Part shown: piece after piece, positions 14,808 through 22,464 of the stretch | Position numbering within the stretch: position 1 is the stretch's first letter | Layout: each line of letters begins with the position of its first letter | Assembly: GCA_029246705.1 (NCBI GenBank) | Contig: JAQWMQ010000025.1 | Location: forward strand, 1-35,291 | Reading direction: 5' to 3' | From: Phycisphaerales bacterium | Lineage (GTDB): Bacteria; Planctomycetota; Phycisphaerae; Phycisphaerales; SM1A02 | Length of the DNA stretch: 35,291 nucleotides | Notes under the pieces: generated by a model | Database searches by the model: none | What the model was told of the DNA's origin: nothing | The model's input: the letters and a program-made list of their open reading frames with translations, nothing else | Translations under genes and position numbers: made by a program

Positions 14808-15861
14808 CGTTTCCGGTGGACGTCGATGCGTTCTCGTGCAATCTATCAACGAGTTCGGCGACACCGATGGCGCTTCCAGCCGATGGTTCAGCAGCTGCCT
14901 GAGCACGCTTGTACGGAACGTACTCGTCGTTGTACCACGTCCACCACTGCTTCATGTCCCATCCGAGATGATCGGTCGAACGTCCCCAGTCTCGGGTTGA
15001 GAGGTTGCGAAGGGCGAAATGAACCTCGGTCCGGTAGACGACCACGACCGCATCCTGGATCGCAAGCACGAACCCCTCGGCCACGGTACCGATGATCGGA
15101 TTGAATGCACCCACGTTGTTGCCAACCACCGGCACCAGGTCCTGCACGTAGGACTTCTGCGTTCCGACCGCGATCCAGGCGAGATCGCCGGTATCGCCGT
15201 CGTAGTCATCCTGCGTGGCCTGGTTGAAGATGAGCAGGGGGATCGCCTCGATGATGTCCAGTGCGTTTGCCAGCGTTGCGGCGTGCGAGACCACGGCGTG
15301 TCGCGTGTCCCGCAGGGCGTGATCCATGATCGAAAGGACGGCGTTTCCAACGGGCGTGACCATCAGCAGCGTCGCCGCATGGCGAAGCGCCTTGTCCTCG
15401 GCATGGATCGCGACCCACGCGAGTGCCGCCTGTCCCGCCTCGCCTTGCGTGGAGAAGTGTTCGAGCATCGCGCTGCGCACATCATCCTTCTCGCCCTCAA
15501 GGATCTCGAACATCGGCTGGAAGGCCGCCGAATCGGTGATCTTGCGCAATTCCGCGATGCCCTCGAGACGTACGTTCTCGCGACGAATGCTGCGAAAGTG
15601 CTTCTTCTGCATCGACTTCAGGATCGCCCGCCATTCCCGACTGCGATCACCATCCGGCATCGCCAGGGGGAGTCGGGTCCGATGGGGCGTCATCGATGGA
15701 ACCGGCCCGCTGGCAGGCAGCATGGTTTCGAGGATCCCCCGGTCGGGGTCGTCGATCTCGACCTTTGCCTGTGCTCCGGCGGGCATGCACACGGCAACCA
15801 GGAGTCCCAGCTGGGCGATTCCCTGCACGTGCTTCATCAACTGAGCGACTGGTGCGGTCAT
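14794..15861 (-). CDS. Exported HEAT-repeat-like protein, unknown function
   Basis: A 355-residue protein. The signal peptide covers about residues 9-32 and ends AGAQA, a good signal peptidase I site. An internal ATG at residue 9 (15837) gives a more typical signal peptide start (MKHVQG) and may be the true one; neither start has a clear Shine-Dalgarno. The mature part is helical, with HEAT-like units (LEGIAELRKITDSAAFQPMF, DDVRSAMLEHFSTQGEAGQ, LRHAATLLMVTP, VVSHAATLANALDIIEAI) typical of planctomycete exported HEAT proteins. The C-terminal part includes GWDMKQWWTWYNDEY, similar to tails seen after such repeats. The likely role is protein-protein contact in the periplasm. A TPR/SPOR lipoprotein gene lies 96 bases upstream on the same strand. 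Confidence 0.65.
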   Translation of the reverse strand: MTAPVAQLMKHVQGIAQLGLLVAVCMPAGAQAKVEIDDPDRGILETMLPASGPVPSMTPHRTRLPLAMPDGDRSREWRAILKSMQKKHFRSIRRENVRLEGIAELRKITDSAAFQPMFEILEGEKDDVRSAMLEHFSTQGEAGQAALAWVAIHAEDKALRHAATLLMVTPVGNAVLSIMDHALRDTRHAVVSHAATLANALDIIEAIPLLIFNQATQDDYDGDTGDLAWIAVGTQKSYVQDLVPVVGNNVGAFNPIIGTVAEGFVLAIQDAVVVVYRTEVHFALRNLSTRDWGRSTDHLGWDMKQWWTWYNDEYVPYKRAQAAAEPSAGSAIGVAELVDRLHENASTSTGNATGD

Positions 15862-15957
15862 GAAATCACTATACGAAACACCGAGAGTCGACGATGCAGG
15901 AAGATGGGCGAGACCGAACGAATCGCGAGAAAACGATCGATCCGGGCATGTTCCCGG

Positions 15958-16761
15958 TCAATTCGCGGAGATTGCAGTCACGTAGGGATTACCGAGGCCG
16001 CCACCCAGTCGATCGAGATTGGACTGTGCCACCGCACGATCGGGGTAGTTGCCGATCTGGACGAGCCACCTGACCTTGCCGTTTCGCACCGACTTGACCA
16101 CCGTTGCCGTTGGCATGCCCCTTGGTCGGGCGGCGGTCGATACCGTCGTCGCGTGTGCCACGGCGGAATCCTTCGAACTGAAGGCGCCCGCCTGGATGGT
16201 GAAACCCGTTCTCGATATCTCGTTCGCGGCCCTGCTGCCCAGATCACCGGACGAGCTGCGAGAGGCGGCATCGAACCGCTTGCGCGCGTCAGCGGCATAG
16301 CCTGCATCTCGATAGGCGATGCCTGCGAGCATCCGCGTTCGGGCAAGATCCTCGCCGTGCAGGTGCGTTGCGGCACTGTCGAATGTTCGCGCTGCCTGCA
16401 GTGGTTCACCGTCATCCAGAAGCACAGTTCCCAGGGTGACGCCGGCTCGGCCGGCAATCTCCGGGTCGCTGGATGACGTGGCCTGTTCGAGCATGACGCG
16501 TGCGCTTCCGGTACGTCCCAGCCTGGTGGCTGCAAGACCACCAATGTACGCCGCCTCGGTTCGATCACGGGAAGACCCGCCGTACCGCGCGGACTGGGCC
16601 TGGTCGTAGGCGGATTCGAAATCACCGGCGTCGTAGCTGGCCAGGGCGCTGTCGAGCCCCGTGTCTGCGCGAGGTGCGCATGCCGATGAGAACAGAATCG
16701 CTGCAAGGCACAGCACACGAAAGCAGGAGGGCTGTACAAGCCGATCACACGAGTGTCTCAT
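15958..16761 (-). CDS. Lipoprotein with TPR-like repeats and a C-terminal SPOR domain
   Basis: A 267-residue protein from the ATG at 16761; a longer reading to 16854 would run into the divergent ligase gene and lacks a signal peptide start. The signal sequence ends in the lipobox SSAC with C28 as lipidation site. Residues 37-170 form TPR-like helical pairs (ALASYDAGDFESAYDQAQSA, YIGGLAATRLGRTGSARVML, YRDAGYAADARKRFDAA). Residues 186-263 are a SPOR domain, starting FTIQAGAFSSKDSA and containing RWLVQIGNYPDRAVAQSNLDRL. SPOR domains bind denuded peptidoglycan glycan strands, mostly at division sites. That planctomycetes have unusual walls and usually lack FtsZ makes this domain interesting, though Phycisphaerae retain some peptidoglycan genes. 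Only 44 bases separate it from the divergent ligase start. Confidence 0.85.
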   Translation of the reverse strand: MRHSCDRLVQPSCFRVLCLAAILFSSACAPRADTGLDSALASYDAGDFESAYDQAQSARYGGSSRDRTEAAYIGGLAATRLGRTGSARVMLEQATSSSDPEIAGRAGVTLGTVLLDDGEPLQAARTFDSAATHLHGEDLARTRMLAGIAYRDAGYAADARKRFDAASRSSSGDLGSRAANEISRTGFTIQAGAFSSKDSAVAHATTVSTAARPRGMPTATVVKSVRNGKVRWLVQIGNYPDRAVAQSNLDRLGGGLGNPYVTAISAN

Positions 16762-16805
16762 GACCACGTATTGTACCGGGTGCAGACAACCATGGAGACC
16801 TCCTG

Positions 16806-18290
16806 ATGATCGATCTTGGAACTCGAATCCGCCGGAACCTCCTGCGATCACCAATTCGCGTGGTGGCGGTCGATGACCAGAGATCCTGGCGAGGCGGGAT
16901 GATGCTGCTGCTGATCCAGCACATCGCCCGGCGAATCAAGCAGACGACCGATGCCGAGCGTATCGGGGTGATGCTGCCGACTTCCGGTCTGTTCCCAGCG
17001 GCCCTGGTCGCGGGCTGGAGCGCAGGCCGCACCGTGGTCCCCCTGAACTACCTCCTTTCACGAGATGACCTCGAGTATGTCGCCAAGGATGCCGGCCTCG
17101 ACACCATCATCACCGTCAAGCAGATGCTCGATTTCGTCGGTGGTGTCCCGGATGGGATCACCCCGTTGATGCTCGAAGACATCAAGATCGGCTTCCCACC
17201 GCTGGCCCGTGGCCACCGGTGGAAGCCGGATGACCTGGCGGTCGTCCTCTATACATCAGGAACATCCGGAAAGCCCAAGGGCGTGATGCTGACCGCGGGC
17301 AACCTCTCGGCAAACGTCGAGCAGGTTCGTGAATGGGCGACATTCACGCGCAAGGACGTCCTTTTCGGTGTCCTGCCACAGTTCCATTCCTTCGGCATGA
17401 CGGTCCTCACCCTTATGCCTCTTTCGGTCGGGTGTGGGGTCATCTATTCAGCCCGCTTCATTCCGAAGAAGGTCCTCGATGCACTGAAGAAGCACCGCCC
17501 GACCGCGATGCTCGGAATCCCCGGCATGTACAACGCACTTCGCATGCAGAAGAAGATCAGTGCGGACCACTTCAGCTCGCTCCGGTACATAGTCTCGGGT
17601 GGCGAGCCGCTCAGCGACGACGTCTACGAGAGCTTCAAGGAGAAGACCGGCCGTGAGATCACCGAAGGGTACGGACTCACCGAGACCGCACCCGTGAGCA
17701 ACTGGTGCATGCCGGAAGACAACCGCAGGGGAACCGTCGGGCAAGCACTCCCTGACGTCGACCAGCGCATCGTGACCGATGACGGGACCGTCCAGCCGCG
17801 AGGCGAGGAAGGGGAGGTGCGGATCAAGGGGCCCAACGTCATGAAGGGCTATCTGAACCTGCCCGAGGAGACGGCTTCGGTCTTCGATGAAGAAGGCTAC
17901 TTCCGTACCGGCGACATGGGCAAGATCGATGACGACGGCTTCCTGTCCATCACCGGGCGCATCAAGGAAATGCTGATCATCGGCGGCGAGAACGTCTTCC
18001 CCCGCGAGATCGAGGAAGTCCTCAATCGACACGAATCGGTCAAGGATTCGGCGGTCATCGGCGCCCCCGATCCCAGTCGCGGGGAAGTGGCGCTTGCGTT
18101 CATCGAGCTGAACGAGGGCGCCACCTTCGATGCGACCTCGCTGAGGGCGCACTGCCGTGACTCGATCGCACAGTTCAAGGTGCCCAGGGAGATCAGGCTC
18201 GTCAAGGAACTTCCCCGCAACGCCACCGGGAAGATCGTTCGTCGCAAGCTGTCTCCCGAGACGCCAGATCAATCCGCCGAGAACGGTTGA
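16806..18290 (+). CDS. AMP-dependent acyl-CoA synthetase/ligase (ANL superfamily)
   Basis: A 494-residue adenylate-forming enzyme that activates a carboxylic acid with ATP and normally joins it to CoA. The P-loop YTSGTSGKPKGV is at 149-160, the A5 motif EGYGLTETAP at 287-296, the RTGD motif at 367-370 with D370 for the ribose, the hinge GRIKEM at 385-390 and the C-terminal catalytic lysine K476 in NATGKIVRRKL. It is short for a long-chain enzyme (usually 540-560), with a reduced N-terminal part. The acyl-binding segment QFHSFGMTVLTLMP resembles long-chain/acyl-ACP synthetase-like members, but the substrate is not certain. Shine-Dalgarno GGAG lies shortly before the ATG. It stands alone, divergent from the SPOR lipoprotein gene. 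Confidence 0.85.
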   Translation: MIDLGTRIRRNLLRSPIRVVAVDDQRSWRGGMMLLLIQHIARRIKQTTDAERIGVMLPTSGLFPAALVAGWSAGRTVVPLNYLLSRDDLEYVAKDAGLDTIITVKQMLDFVGGVPDGITPLMLEDIKIGFPPLARGHRWKPDDLAVVLYTSGTSGKPKGVMLTAGNLSANVEQVREWATFTRKDVLFGVLPQFHSFGMTVLTLMPLSVGCGVIYSARFIPKKVLDALKKHRPTAMLGIPGMYNALRMQKKISADHFSSLRYIVSGGEPLSDDVYESFKEKTGREITEGYGLTETAPVSNWCMPEDNRRGTVGQALPDVDQRIVTDDGTVQPRGEEGEVRIKGPNVMKGYLNLPEETASVFDEEGYFRTGDMGKIDDDGFLSITGRIKEMLIIGGENVFPREIEEVLNRHESVKDSAVIGAPDPSRGEVALAFIELNEGATFDATSLRAHCRDSIAQFKVPREIRLVKELPRNATGKIVRRKLSPETPDQSAENG

Positions 18291-18318
18291 TTCCACGCTT
18301 TCAATCAATACATGAGAA

Positions 18319-18348
18319 AACCCCTCCGACATCGGTGTCGGAGGGGTT
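18319..18348 (-). terminator. Strong hairpin terminator between convergent genes
   Basis: A perfect 13-bp stem, AACCCCTCCGACA (18319-18331) and TGTCGGAGGGGTT (18336-18348), with a TCGG loop. On the minus strand the 3' arm runs into TTTTC, so it mainly ends the secreted-protein gene at 18381-20144. It can also stop transcripts from the ligase gene, whose stop is 29 bases away on the other side, although the plus-side tail is only TTGG. Confidence 0.8.
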
Positions 18349-18380
18349 GGTCGTGTCAATCTGGCGGGATGATCAGGAGA

Positions 18381-20144
18381 TCATTCCGGGCAGGGGCCCC
18401 AACCGCTGAGCAGCAGAAGCAGGTCCTCGCCGTCGGTGGTTCCGTTGCCGTCGAGGTCACCACCGGGTCCGCCCCAGTCACCAAGCAGGATGATGAGGTC
18501 GGCGCCGTCGATTTGGCCATCGTCGTTGAAGTCGCCGATGCACTCGACCGGGGGTTCAGCATCACCGATCACCGTCAGGATGCCGGTGCCGGAGTTGCCG
18601 ACCGCATAGCCGCCAACACCCACGATGTAGGTACCGGCACTCAGGCTGGTCTGGATACGTGACGTGAATCCTGCGCATGCCACGCCCGCATCATCCGTTC
18701 CGTCGTCGTTGCAGGCGACGGTGGTGGATGGATCGCAGGTGCTCGCAATGACGAGTCGCGTGTCGTAGTCAGCCTGGTTGCAGGTCGTGAACTCGTAGTT
18801 GCCGTCGGTGGCAGCCGTGAACTGGAAGTAGTAGGTGTTGTAGCAGACGTCGTCACCGAACTCGCCTGGATCGCAGACGCCGGTCGTGTCGAAGTTGCGG
18901 TTGCCGGCAGCCAGCGCGCAGGTGGTGTCGAATTCGTAGTCGCCAGCACCGGAAATCAGCTCGGGGTTGGTGCAGTCATTGGTGTAGTCGTCGCACTCAC
19001 CGCCGCCGCCGCCACCGCCGGCGCAGTCGTCGGCGCCTTCGCAGATGGTCAGGGTACCGACGCCGTAGCTTCCGGCAGCGTAGCCGCCGACCGCGATGCT
19101 GTATTCGACACCAGCTTCGAGTTCGACCGCAATGGTCGTCGTGAAGCCTTCGCATCCGTCCGTGTCATCAAGGCAGGCAATGACCGACGACGGATCGCAG
19201 CCGTCGGCGAGAACGGCCAGACGGGTGTCGTAGTTGGCCTGGTTGCAGGTGGTGATGACGTGGATGTCGGTGTTTGCAGGGGTGAAGCTGAAGTAGTAGT
19301 TGTTGTAGTCGATGTCGTCGCCGAATTCGCCCGGATCGCAGAAGCCGGTCAGGTCGAGGTTGCGGTCACCCTCGGCGAATGCACAGGTGGTGTCGAACTC
19401 GTAGTCGCCCACGGCGGTCAGGACCTCGGGGCTGTCGCAATCGTTGGTGTAGCCTTCGCAGCCACCTCCGCCGCCACCACTGCCCTGGGAAATCGTCAGG
19501 ATGCCGGTGCCGAGATCGAATGCCGAATAGCCACCCACGGAGATGGTGTATTCCTCGCCAGCCATCAGGTCGACCTCGATGGTGGTGGTGAAGCCGGCGC
19601 AGCCGTCGGTGTCATCAAGACAGACGAGCACCGTCGACTCGTCACAGGCTTCGGTAAGCACTGCGAGTCGGGTGTCGAAATCAGCCTGGTTGCACGTCGA
19701 CATCGTGTAGGTGTCGGTTTCATCAGGCGTGAAGTTGAAGTACATCGTGTTGTAGATCAGGTCGTCGCCAAAGGGGCCGGGATCGCAGTAACCCGTCAGG
19801 TCGAGGTTGCTGATTGAATCCAGGGTGTTGACGTCATTGTCGCCGAGAATCGCGGGTACCGGCTCACAAGGCCCGGTGGTACCGCCACCGCCGCCGCCGC
19901 CGCCGCCGCCATCGCACAATTCATTGGCGTTGGCTACGCAGGTATCGTCCCACTCGGTATCGCAGCAGTAGCTGTCGAAGTTACAGACAGCGGTGCAGCA
20001 GTCCGAATCACTGCAGCCCCCGATACCGGGCGTCTCGGTGTAGCAGTCGCCGCCCTCTGGGTTGGGGCAGTCCTGGGAATGAGCCATTGCCCCGGTCATT
20101 CCAATCATGGCTGCCATCAAAGTCGTTTTCATGGTCGATCGCAT
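18381..20144 (-). CDS. Secreted protein with three PPC-like beta-sandwich repeats, polyglycine linkers and a dockerin-like C-terminus
   Basis: A 587-residue protein. The signal peptide is residues 1-23. Residues 26-77 are a cysteine-rich module (GCSDSDCC...CCDTEWDDTC) of a type seen in planctomycete and myxobacterial exported proteins. Three repeats of about 125 residues follow (about 95-220, 235-368, 387-526), each with GDN/GDYEF, TGxCDPGxFGDD, CNQAxxDTRL, LDDT/NDDGT and a closing VGGYxxxxxGxGxLT, resembling bacterial pre-peptidase C-terminal (PPC) sandwiches. They are joined by glycine runs: residues 79-88, 223-228 and 376-382. Residues 537-586 are two calcium-loop EF-hands (DFNDDGQIDGADL, DLDGNGTTDGEDL), each followed by GDWG or SGWG. 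Shine-Dalgarno AAGGAG (20152-20157) supports the start at 20144. Function: surface or secreted adhesion/structural protein, by inference. Confidence 0.8.
   Translation of the reverse strand: MRSTMKTTLMAAMIGMTGAMAHSQDCPNPEGGDCYTETPGIGGCSDSDCCTAVCNFDSYCCDTEWDDTCVANANELCDGGGGGGGGGGTTGPCEPVPAILGDNDVNTLDSISNLDLTGYCDPGPFGDDLIYNTMYFNFTPDETDTYTMSTCNQADFDTRLAVLTEACDESTVLVCLDDTDGCAGFTTTIEVDLMAGEEYTISVGGYSAFDLGTGILTISQGSGGGGGGCEGYTNDCDSPEVLTAVGDYEFDTTCAFAEGDRNLDLTGFCDPGEFGDDIDYNNYYFSFTPANTDIHVITTCNQANYDTRLAVLADGCDPSSVIACLDDTDGCEGFTTTIAVELEAGVEYSIAVGGYAAGSYGVGTLTICEGADDCAGGGGGGGECDDYTNDCTNPELISGAGDYEFDTTCALAAGNRNFDTTGVCDPGEFGDDVCYNTYYFQFTAATDGNYEFTTCNQADYDTRLVIASTCDPSTTVACNDDGTDDAGVACAGFTSRIQTSLSAGTYIVGVGGYAVGNSGTGILTVIGDAEPPVECIGDFNDDGQIDGADLIILLGDWGGPGGDLDGNGTTDGEDLLLLLSGWGPCPE
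19881..19912. repeat. Trinucleotide (CCG/CCA) repeat encoding a 10-glycine run
   Basis: Near-perfect CCG triplets on the plus strand, read as GGC/GGT glycine codons by the minus-strand secreted-protein gene (residues 79-88). Shorter runs of the same kind occur near 19000-19020 and 19460-19480 at the other two domain borders. Such tracts can change length by replication slippage in whole codons. Confidence 0.8.
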
Positions 20145-20507
20145 CGACTTGCTCCTTACGTATCCTTTGAGTGTGTCGTTCTTCTCATCAAACAGCTCTC
20201 AGTGGACTTCTCTAGCCACCCAACGAGCTTGATCAGACCATGCAAGATGATGGCCCATCGTGTCTTCGGATAAACCCTGTGCGGGTGCCCCTGAACATCC
20301 CGAGCATACATCGAATCGGATGATTTCCCTTCATATATCACCCCGAACGGTTGATTTATGGAATTCCAAATCCAATGCCGAGATTCATCAGGTCCTCAGA
20401 ACGGGGATTTTCGGCGGGGATATCCACTCTTCACGTTTCTCGGACATTCACCACGGAACCGTGTACGCTGTCCGAATTCACCAACACACCCCCCTTGGAG
20501 TCCTGAA
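20145..20507. other. Divergent intergenic region, no supported gene
   Basis: 363 bases between the minus-strand secreted-protein gene and the plus-strand peroxiredoxin gene, more AT-rich than its flanks and expected to hold both promoters. A CTGATC / TAGAGA pair with 16-base spacing about 60 bases before the secreted-protein start is a weak promoter candidate. Open frames here (for example 20156-20341, minus) lack ribosome sites and recognisable sequence. Confidence 0.5.
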
Positions 20508-20975
20508 ATGGCCGCCCAGATCAGCGAAAAAGCACCCACCTTCAGCCTGCCTGAAGCCCCCGGACAGATGGTCGACATCGAATCTGAAATCGGCAGCGGA
20601 CCAATCGTCCTGCTCTTCTTCCCGCTTGCTTTCAGCTCGGTCTGCACCACGGAATTCTGCACCATCAGGGATGAGTGGGGCGCCTGGACCGACCTCGAAG
20701 CCAAGGTCTTCGGCATCTCGGTGGATTCTCCATTCGTCGCGCAGAAGTTCCGGGAGATGGAAGGACTTCCGTTCCCGTTGCTCTCGGACTTCAACAAGGA
20801 CGTGTGCGCCAGCTACGGAGCGCTTCACGAGGACCTCATGGGACTCAAGGGCGTGGCCAAGCGTTCAGCCTTCGTCATCGACAAGGACGGCATGATCACC
20901 TACGCCTGGGTCAGCGAGGACCCCGGCAACATGGTCGACTTCCCGGCGATCAAGGCCGCGGTCGAAGCCTGCTGA
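20508..20975 (+). CDS. Peroxiredoxin (AhpC/TSA family, BCP/AhpE-like)
   Basis: A 155-residue cytoplasmic thiol peroxidase that reduces hydrogen peroxide or organic peroxides. The ATG at 20508 is preceded by TTGGAG (20495-20500) at 7 bases; a longer in-frame reading from 20358 adds 50 residues of non-conserved sequence and is rejected. The peroxidatic cysteine is C46 in PLAFSSVCTTE, fitting the family motif P-x3-S/T-x2-C with P39 and S43. Further cysteines are C51, C100 and the C-terminal C155; C51 lies five residues after C46, the spacing of the atypical BCP-type resolving cysteine, so a 2-Cys mechanism is possible. The length fits AhpE/BCP. It is monocistronic, followed by an intrinsic terminator at 21019-21053. 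Confidence 0.9.
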   Translation: MAAQISEKAPTFSLPEAPGQMVDIESEIGSGPIVLLFFPLAFSSVCTTEFCTIRDEWGAWTDLEAKVFGISVDSPFVAQKFREMEGLPFPLLSDFNKDVCASYGALHEDLMGLKGVAKRSAFVIDKDGMITYAWVSEDPGNMVDFPAIKAAVEAC

Positions 20976-21018
20976 GTGCGCCCAGATCGACCGCGTGGTT
21001 CGAAACCAGCCCCCTGGA

Positions 21019-21053
21019 CTCCCGGAGCCTCTCAGGCTTCGGGAGCTGTTTTT
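21019..21053 (+). terminator. Rho-independent terminator after the peroxiredoxin gene
   Basis: A 12-bp stem with one G-T wobble (21019-21030 with 21034-21045), a CTC loop, then CTG and five T (21049-21053). Confidence 0.85.
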
Positions 21054-21122
21054 GATGGTCGATTTCGCATCGATTTCCGAGCAGGATGGCGAACCCCTCA
21101 CCGGGGGGGGCGTACTGCTCTC

Positions 21123-21710
21123 ATGATGAATCTAACACGTACCGTGATCACCACCGCACTCGTTGTTTTCGGCCTTCAGATGCAGGGATGTGCCTTCGGT
21201 GATCGAGATGTGGATCTTGCGTATTCGCCCACATCGACCATCACCTCGAACTCCGCCCAGAAGGTCGCCGTCATGACCTTCGTCGACGACCGACCCAACC
21301 AGGAGGCGGTCGGTGAGATCCGGAACAACCTGATGATCAAGACGGCCAACGTCACATCGTCCAACGAAGTCAGCACCTGGATCTCCGATGCCCTGATCGC
21401 CGAGCTCGAGCAAACCGGCGCCAACGTTCGCGGATCGGACTCCGGGCTGAACTCTGAGATTGCGCTCACCATCAATGGGTCCGTCCAGGAATCCTTCATC
21501 AAGCAGATGGGGTGGCTGATGACGACCACAGTCCGAGCACAGGTGTCCCTCAACAAGGACGGCGTGACCTACTCGGACACCGAGTACGTCGGCAAGTCGA
21601 CCGGCGTGCTCGTGGCACCCAGCGTCAGTCAGTACAGGAACCTGCTCGAAAGCGCCCTGCAGGACATGATGGATACCCTGATTCCCGACATCCTTGATGC
21701 AATGGACTGA
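21123..21710 (+). CDS. Lipoprotein, YajG-like
   Basis: A 195-residue exported lipoprotein from the ATG at 21123 (a second ATG follows at once at 21126); an open frame reaching back to 20976 passes through the upstream terminator and is rejected. The signal sequence ends LQMQGC, a lipobox with C23. The mature protein has the pattern of the YajG family: an early SPT...VAVMTFVDDRPN strand, a TWISDALIAELEQTGANV helix, alternate hydrophobic strands (IALTINGSVQES, TTVRAQVSLNKDG) and a closing LLESALQDMMDTLIPDI helix. YajG itself is an outer-membrane lipoprotein of poorly defined function; similar folds are seen in LptE- and LPP20-like lipoproteins. The similarity is by pattern, so the family call is moderate. 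Confidence 0.6.
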   Translation: MMNLTRTVITTALVVFGLQMQGCAFGDRDVDLAYSPTSTITSNSAQKVAVMTFVDDRPNQEAVGEIRNNLMIKTANVTSSNEVSTWISDALIAELEQTGANVRGSDSGLNSEIALTINGSVQESFIKQMGWLMTTTVRAQVSLNKDGVTYSDTEYVGKSTGVLVAPSVSQYRNLLESALQDMMDTLIPDILDAMD

Positions 21711-21746
21711 TCCCCCGAGTCACGCACACCCAACACCATACAGGAC

Positions 21747-21783
21747 ACAACCGGCCCGCCACGCGCGAGGCCGGTTGTCTTGT
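21747..21783 (+). terminator. Hairpin terminator after the YajG-like gene
   Basis: ACAACCGGCC (21747-21756) pairs with GGCCGGTTGT (21769-21778) over a 12-base loop, followed by CTTGTT. The T-run is broken, so efficiency may be modest. Confidence 0.6.
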
Positions 21784-21843
21784 TCACGCAAAGAGCGGAA
21801 CCGAAACCACCGCTCCTGCCTCCAGACGACGTGATCGTGGCAA

Positions 21844-21873
21844 TTGACACTCCTGAACCGGATCACCTAGAAT
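21844..21873 (+). promoter_or_regulatory. Sigma-70-type promoter of tRNA-Gly
   Basis: A consensus TTGACA (-35, 21844-21849) and TAGAAT (-10, 21868-21873) with an 18-base spacer. The tRNA begins 29 bases after the -10. Confidence 0.75.
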
Positions 21874-21902
21874 GTCGCGTCGATACCAACACACGGTACT
21901 TC

Positions 21903-21975
21903 GCGGGTGTAGCTCAGTTGGTAGAGCGTCAGCCTTCCAAGCTGAATGTCGAGGGTTCGAGCCCCTTCGCCCGCT
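21903..21975 (+). tRNA. tRNA-Gly (anticodon TCC)
   Basis: A 73-base tRNA that folds into a full cloverleaf. The acceptor stem pairs GCGGGTG (21903-21909) with CGCCCGC (21968-21974), the discriminator base is T (21975), and the D-arm is GCTCAGTTGGTAGAGC. The anticodon stem is TCAGC/GCTGA around the loop CTTCCAA, giving anticodon TCC (reads GGA and GGG). The T-arm is GAGGG-TTCGAGC-CCCTT. The 3' CCA is not encoded and must be added after transcription. Confidence 0.95.
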
Positions 21976-21981
21976 TCGCAG

Positions 21982-22016
21982 CACGCGGCTTCTCGGAGCC
22001 GCGTGTTGTCGTTTTT
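21982..22016 (+). terminator. Rho-independent terminator after tRNA-Gly
   Basis: CACGCGGCT (21982-21990) pairs perfectly with AGCCGCGTG (21997-22005) over a TCTCGG loop, followed by TTGTCG and five T (22012-22016). Confidence 0.85.
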
Positions 22017-22093
22017 GCGTTACAGGGTGGGGGACGGCGCCCAGGCCCGTCTTCATCGGCATCAGCTGTGCCAGGAGGCAGGTCGAACTTTTC

Positions 22094-22309
22094 TTACTGG
22101 AACTCTTTGAGGTAGACCAGGTAGGCGGCAAGGCAGAGTACGCAGATCAGTGACAAGATGAAGAGCCGCCCACCCAATCGCTTTGGTTCGGGTTGCTTGA
22201 GATTTCTGCCGGTCTCTGGGTCGAATCCTGCCCCGCATTCCGGGCATCGATTCAATTCGAGCTTGTCGATTCTGTATGTGCAGAGCTTGCAGCGAATGGT
22301 CTTGCCCAT
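22094..22309 (-). CDS. Small zinc-ribbon protein with one TM helix
   Basis: A 71-residue protein. Four cysteines in two CxxC pairs (C7, C10, C22, C25) form a zinc-ribbon, followed by FDPETGRNL and a membrane helix at about 49-66. The ribbon probably faces the cytoplasm. I do not know a function; such small proteins are often annotated as hypothetical in planctomycetes, and a larger protein of the same style is encoded at 9826-10863. It is the last gene of a probable minus-strand operon starting near 23649; the gap to the upstream small peptide gene is 35 bases. Confidence 0.65.
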   Translation of the reverse strand: MGKTIRCKLCTYRIDKLELNRCPECGAGFDPETGRNLKQPEPKRLGGRLFILSLICVLCLAAYLVYLKEFQ

Positions 22310-22344
22310 CGTCTATGGGAAGCAGAGCAAGTCCCTGCGTCCCA

Positions 22345-22458
22345 TCAAGTCAAGAGTGGTTGAATGAAAAAGCCATACAGAAACGGAAGAACGAAGATCA
22401 CACCGATGAACACCAGCAGGAGAAGTACCAGAAATCGAGCTGCAGTCTTCATGGTCAT
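22345..22458 (-). CDS. Single-TM micropeptide
   Basis: Encodes 37 residues from the ATG at 22458 or 35 from the ATG at 22452, beginning MKTAARFLVLLLLVF. It is a basic N-terminus followed by one long hydrophobic stretch (LVLLLLVFIGVIFVLPFLY) and a short tail ending PLLT. It begins 6 bases after the stop of the 314-residue protein gene and ends 35 bases before the next gene, a spacing that suggests translational coupling. Possible roles are a subunit of a membrane complex or a toxin-like peptide, but nothing in the sequence decides this. Confidence 0.5.
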   Translation of the reverse strand: MTMKTAARFLVLLLLVFIGVIFVLPFLYGFFIQPLLT

Positions 22459-22464
22459 GCCCGG

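Noticed and set aside
16762-16854. Longer start for the SPOR lipoprotein
   Set aside because: It would overlap the divergent ligase gene and displace the signal peptide from the N-terminus.
20156-20341. 61-codon minus-strand frame upstream of the secreted repeat protein
   Set aside because: GTG start without a Shine-Dalgarno and no recognisable content; the region is better explained as a promoter.
20358-20507. 50-residue N-terminal extension of the peroxiredoxin
   Set aside because: Not peroxiredoxin-like; the ATG at 20508 has a good ribosome site and gives the normal length.
20976-21122. Extension of the YajG-like lipoprotein gene
   Set aside because: Runs through an intrinsic terminator and would bury the lipoprotein signal.
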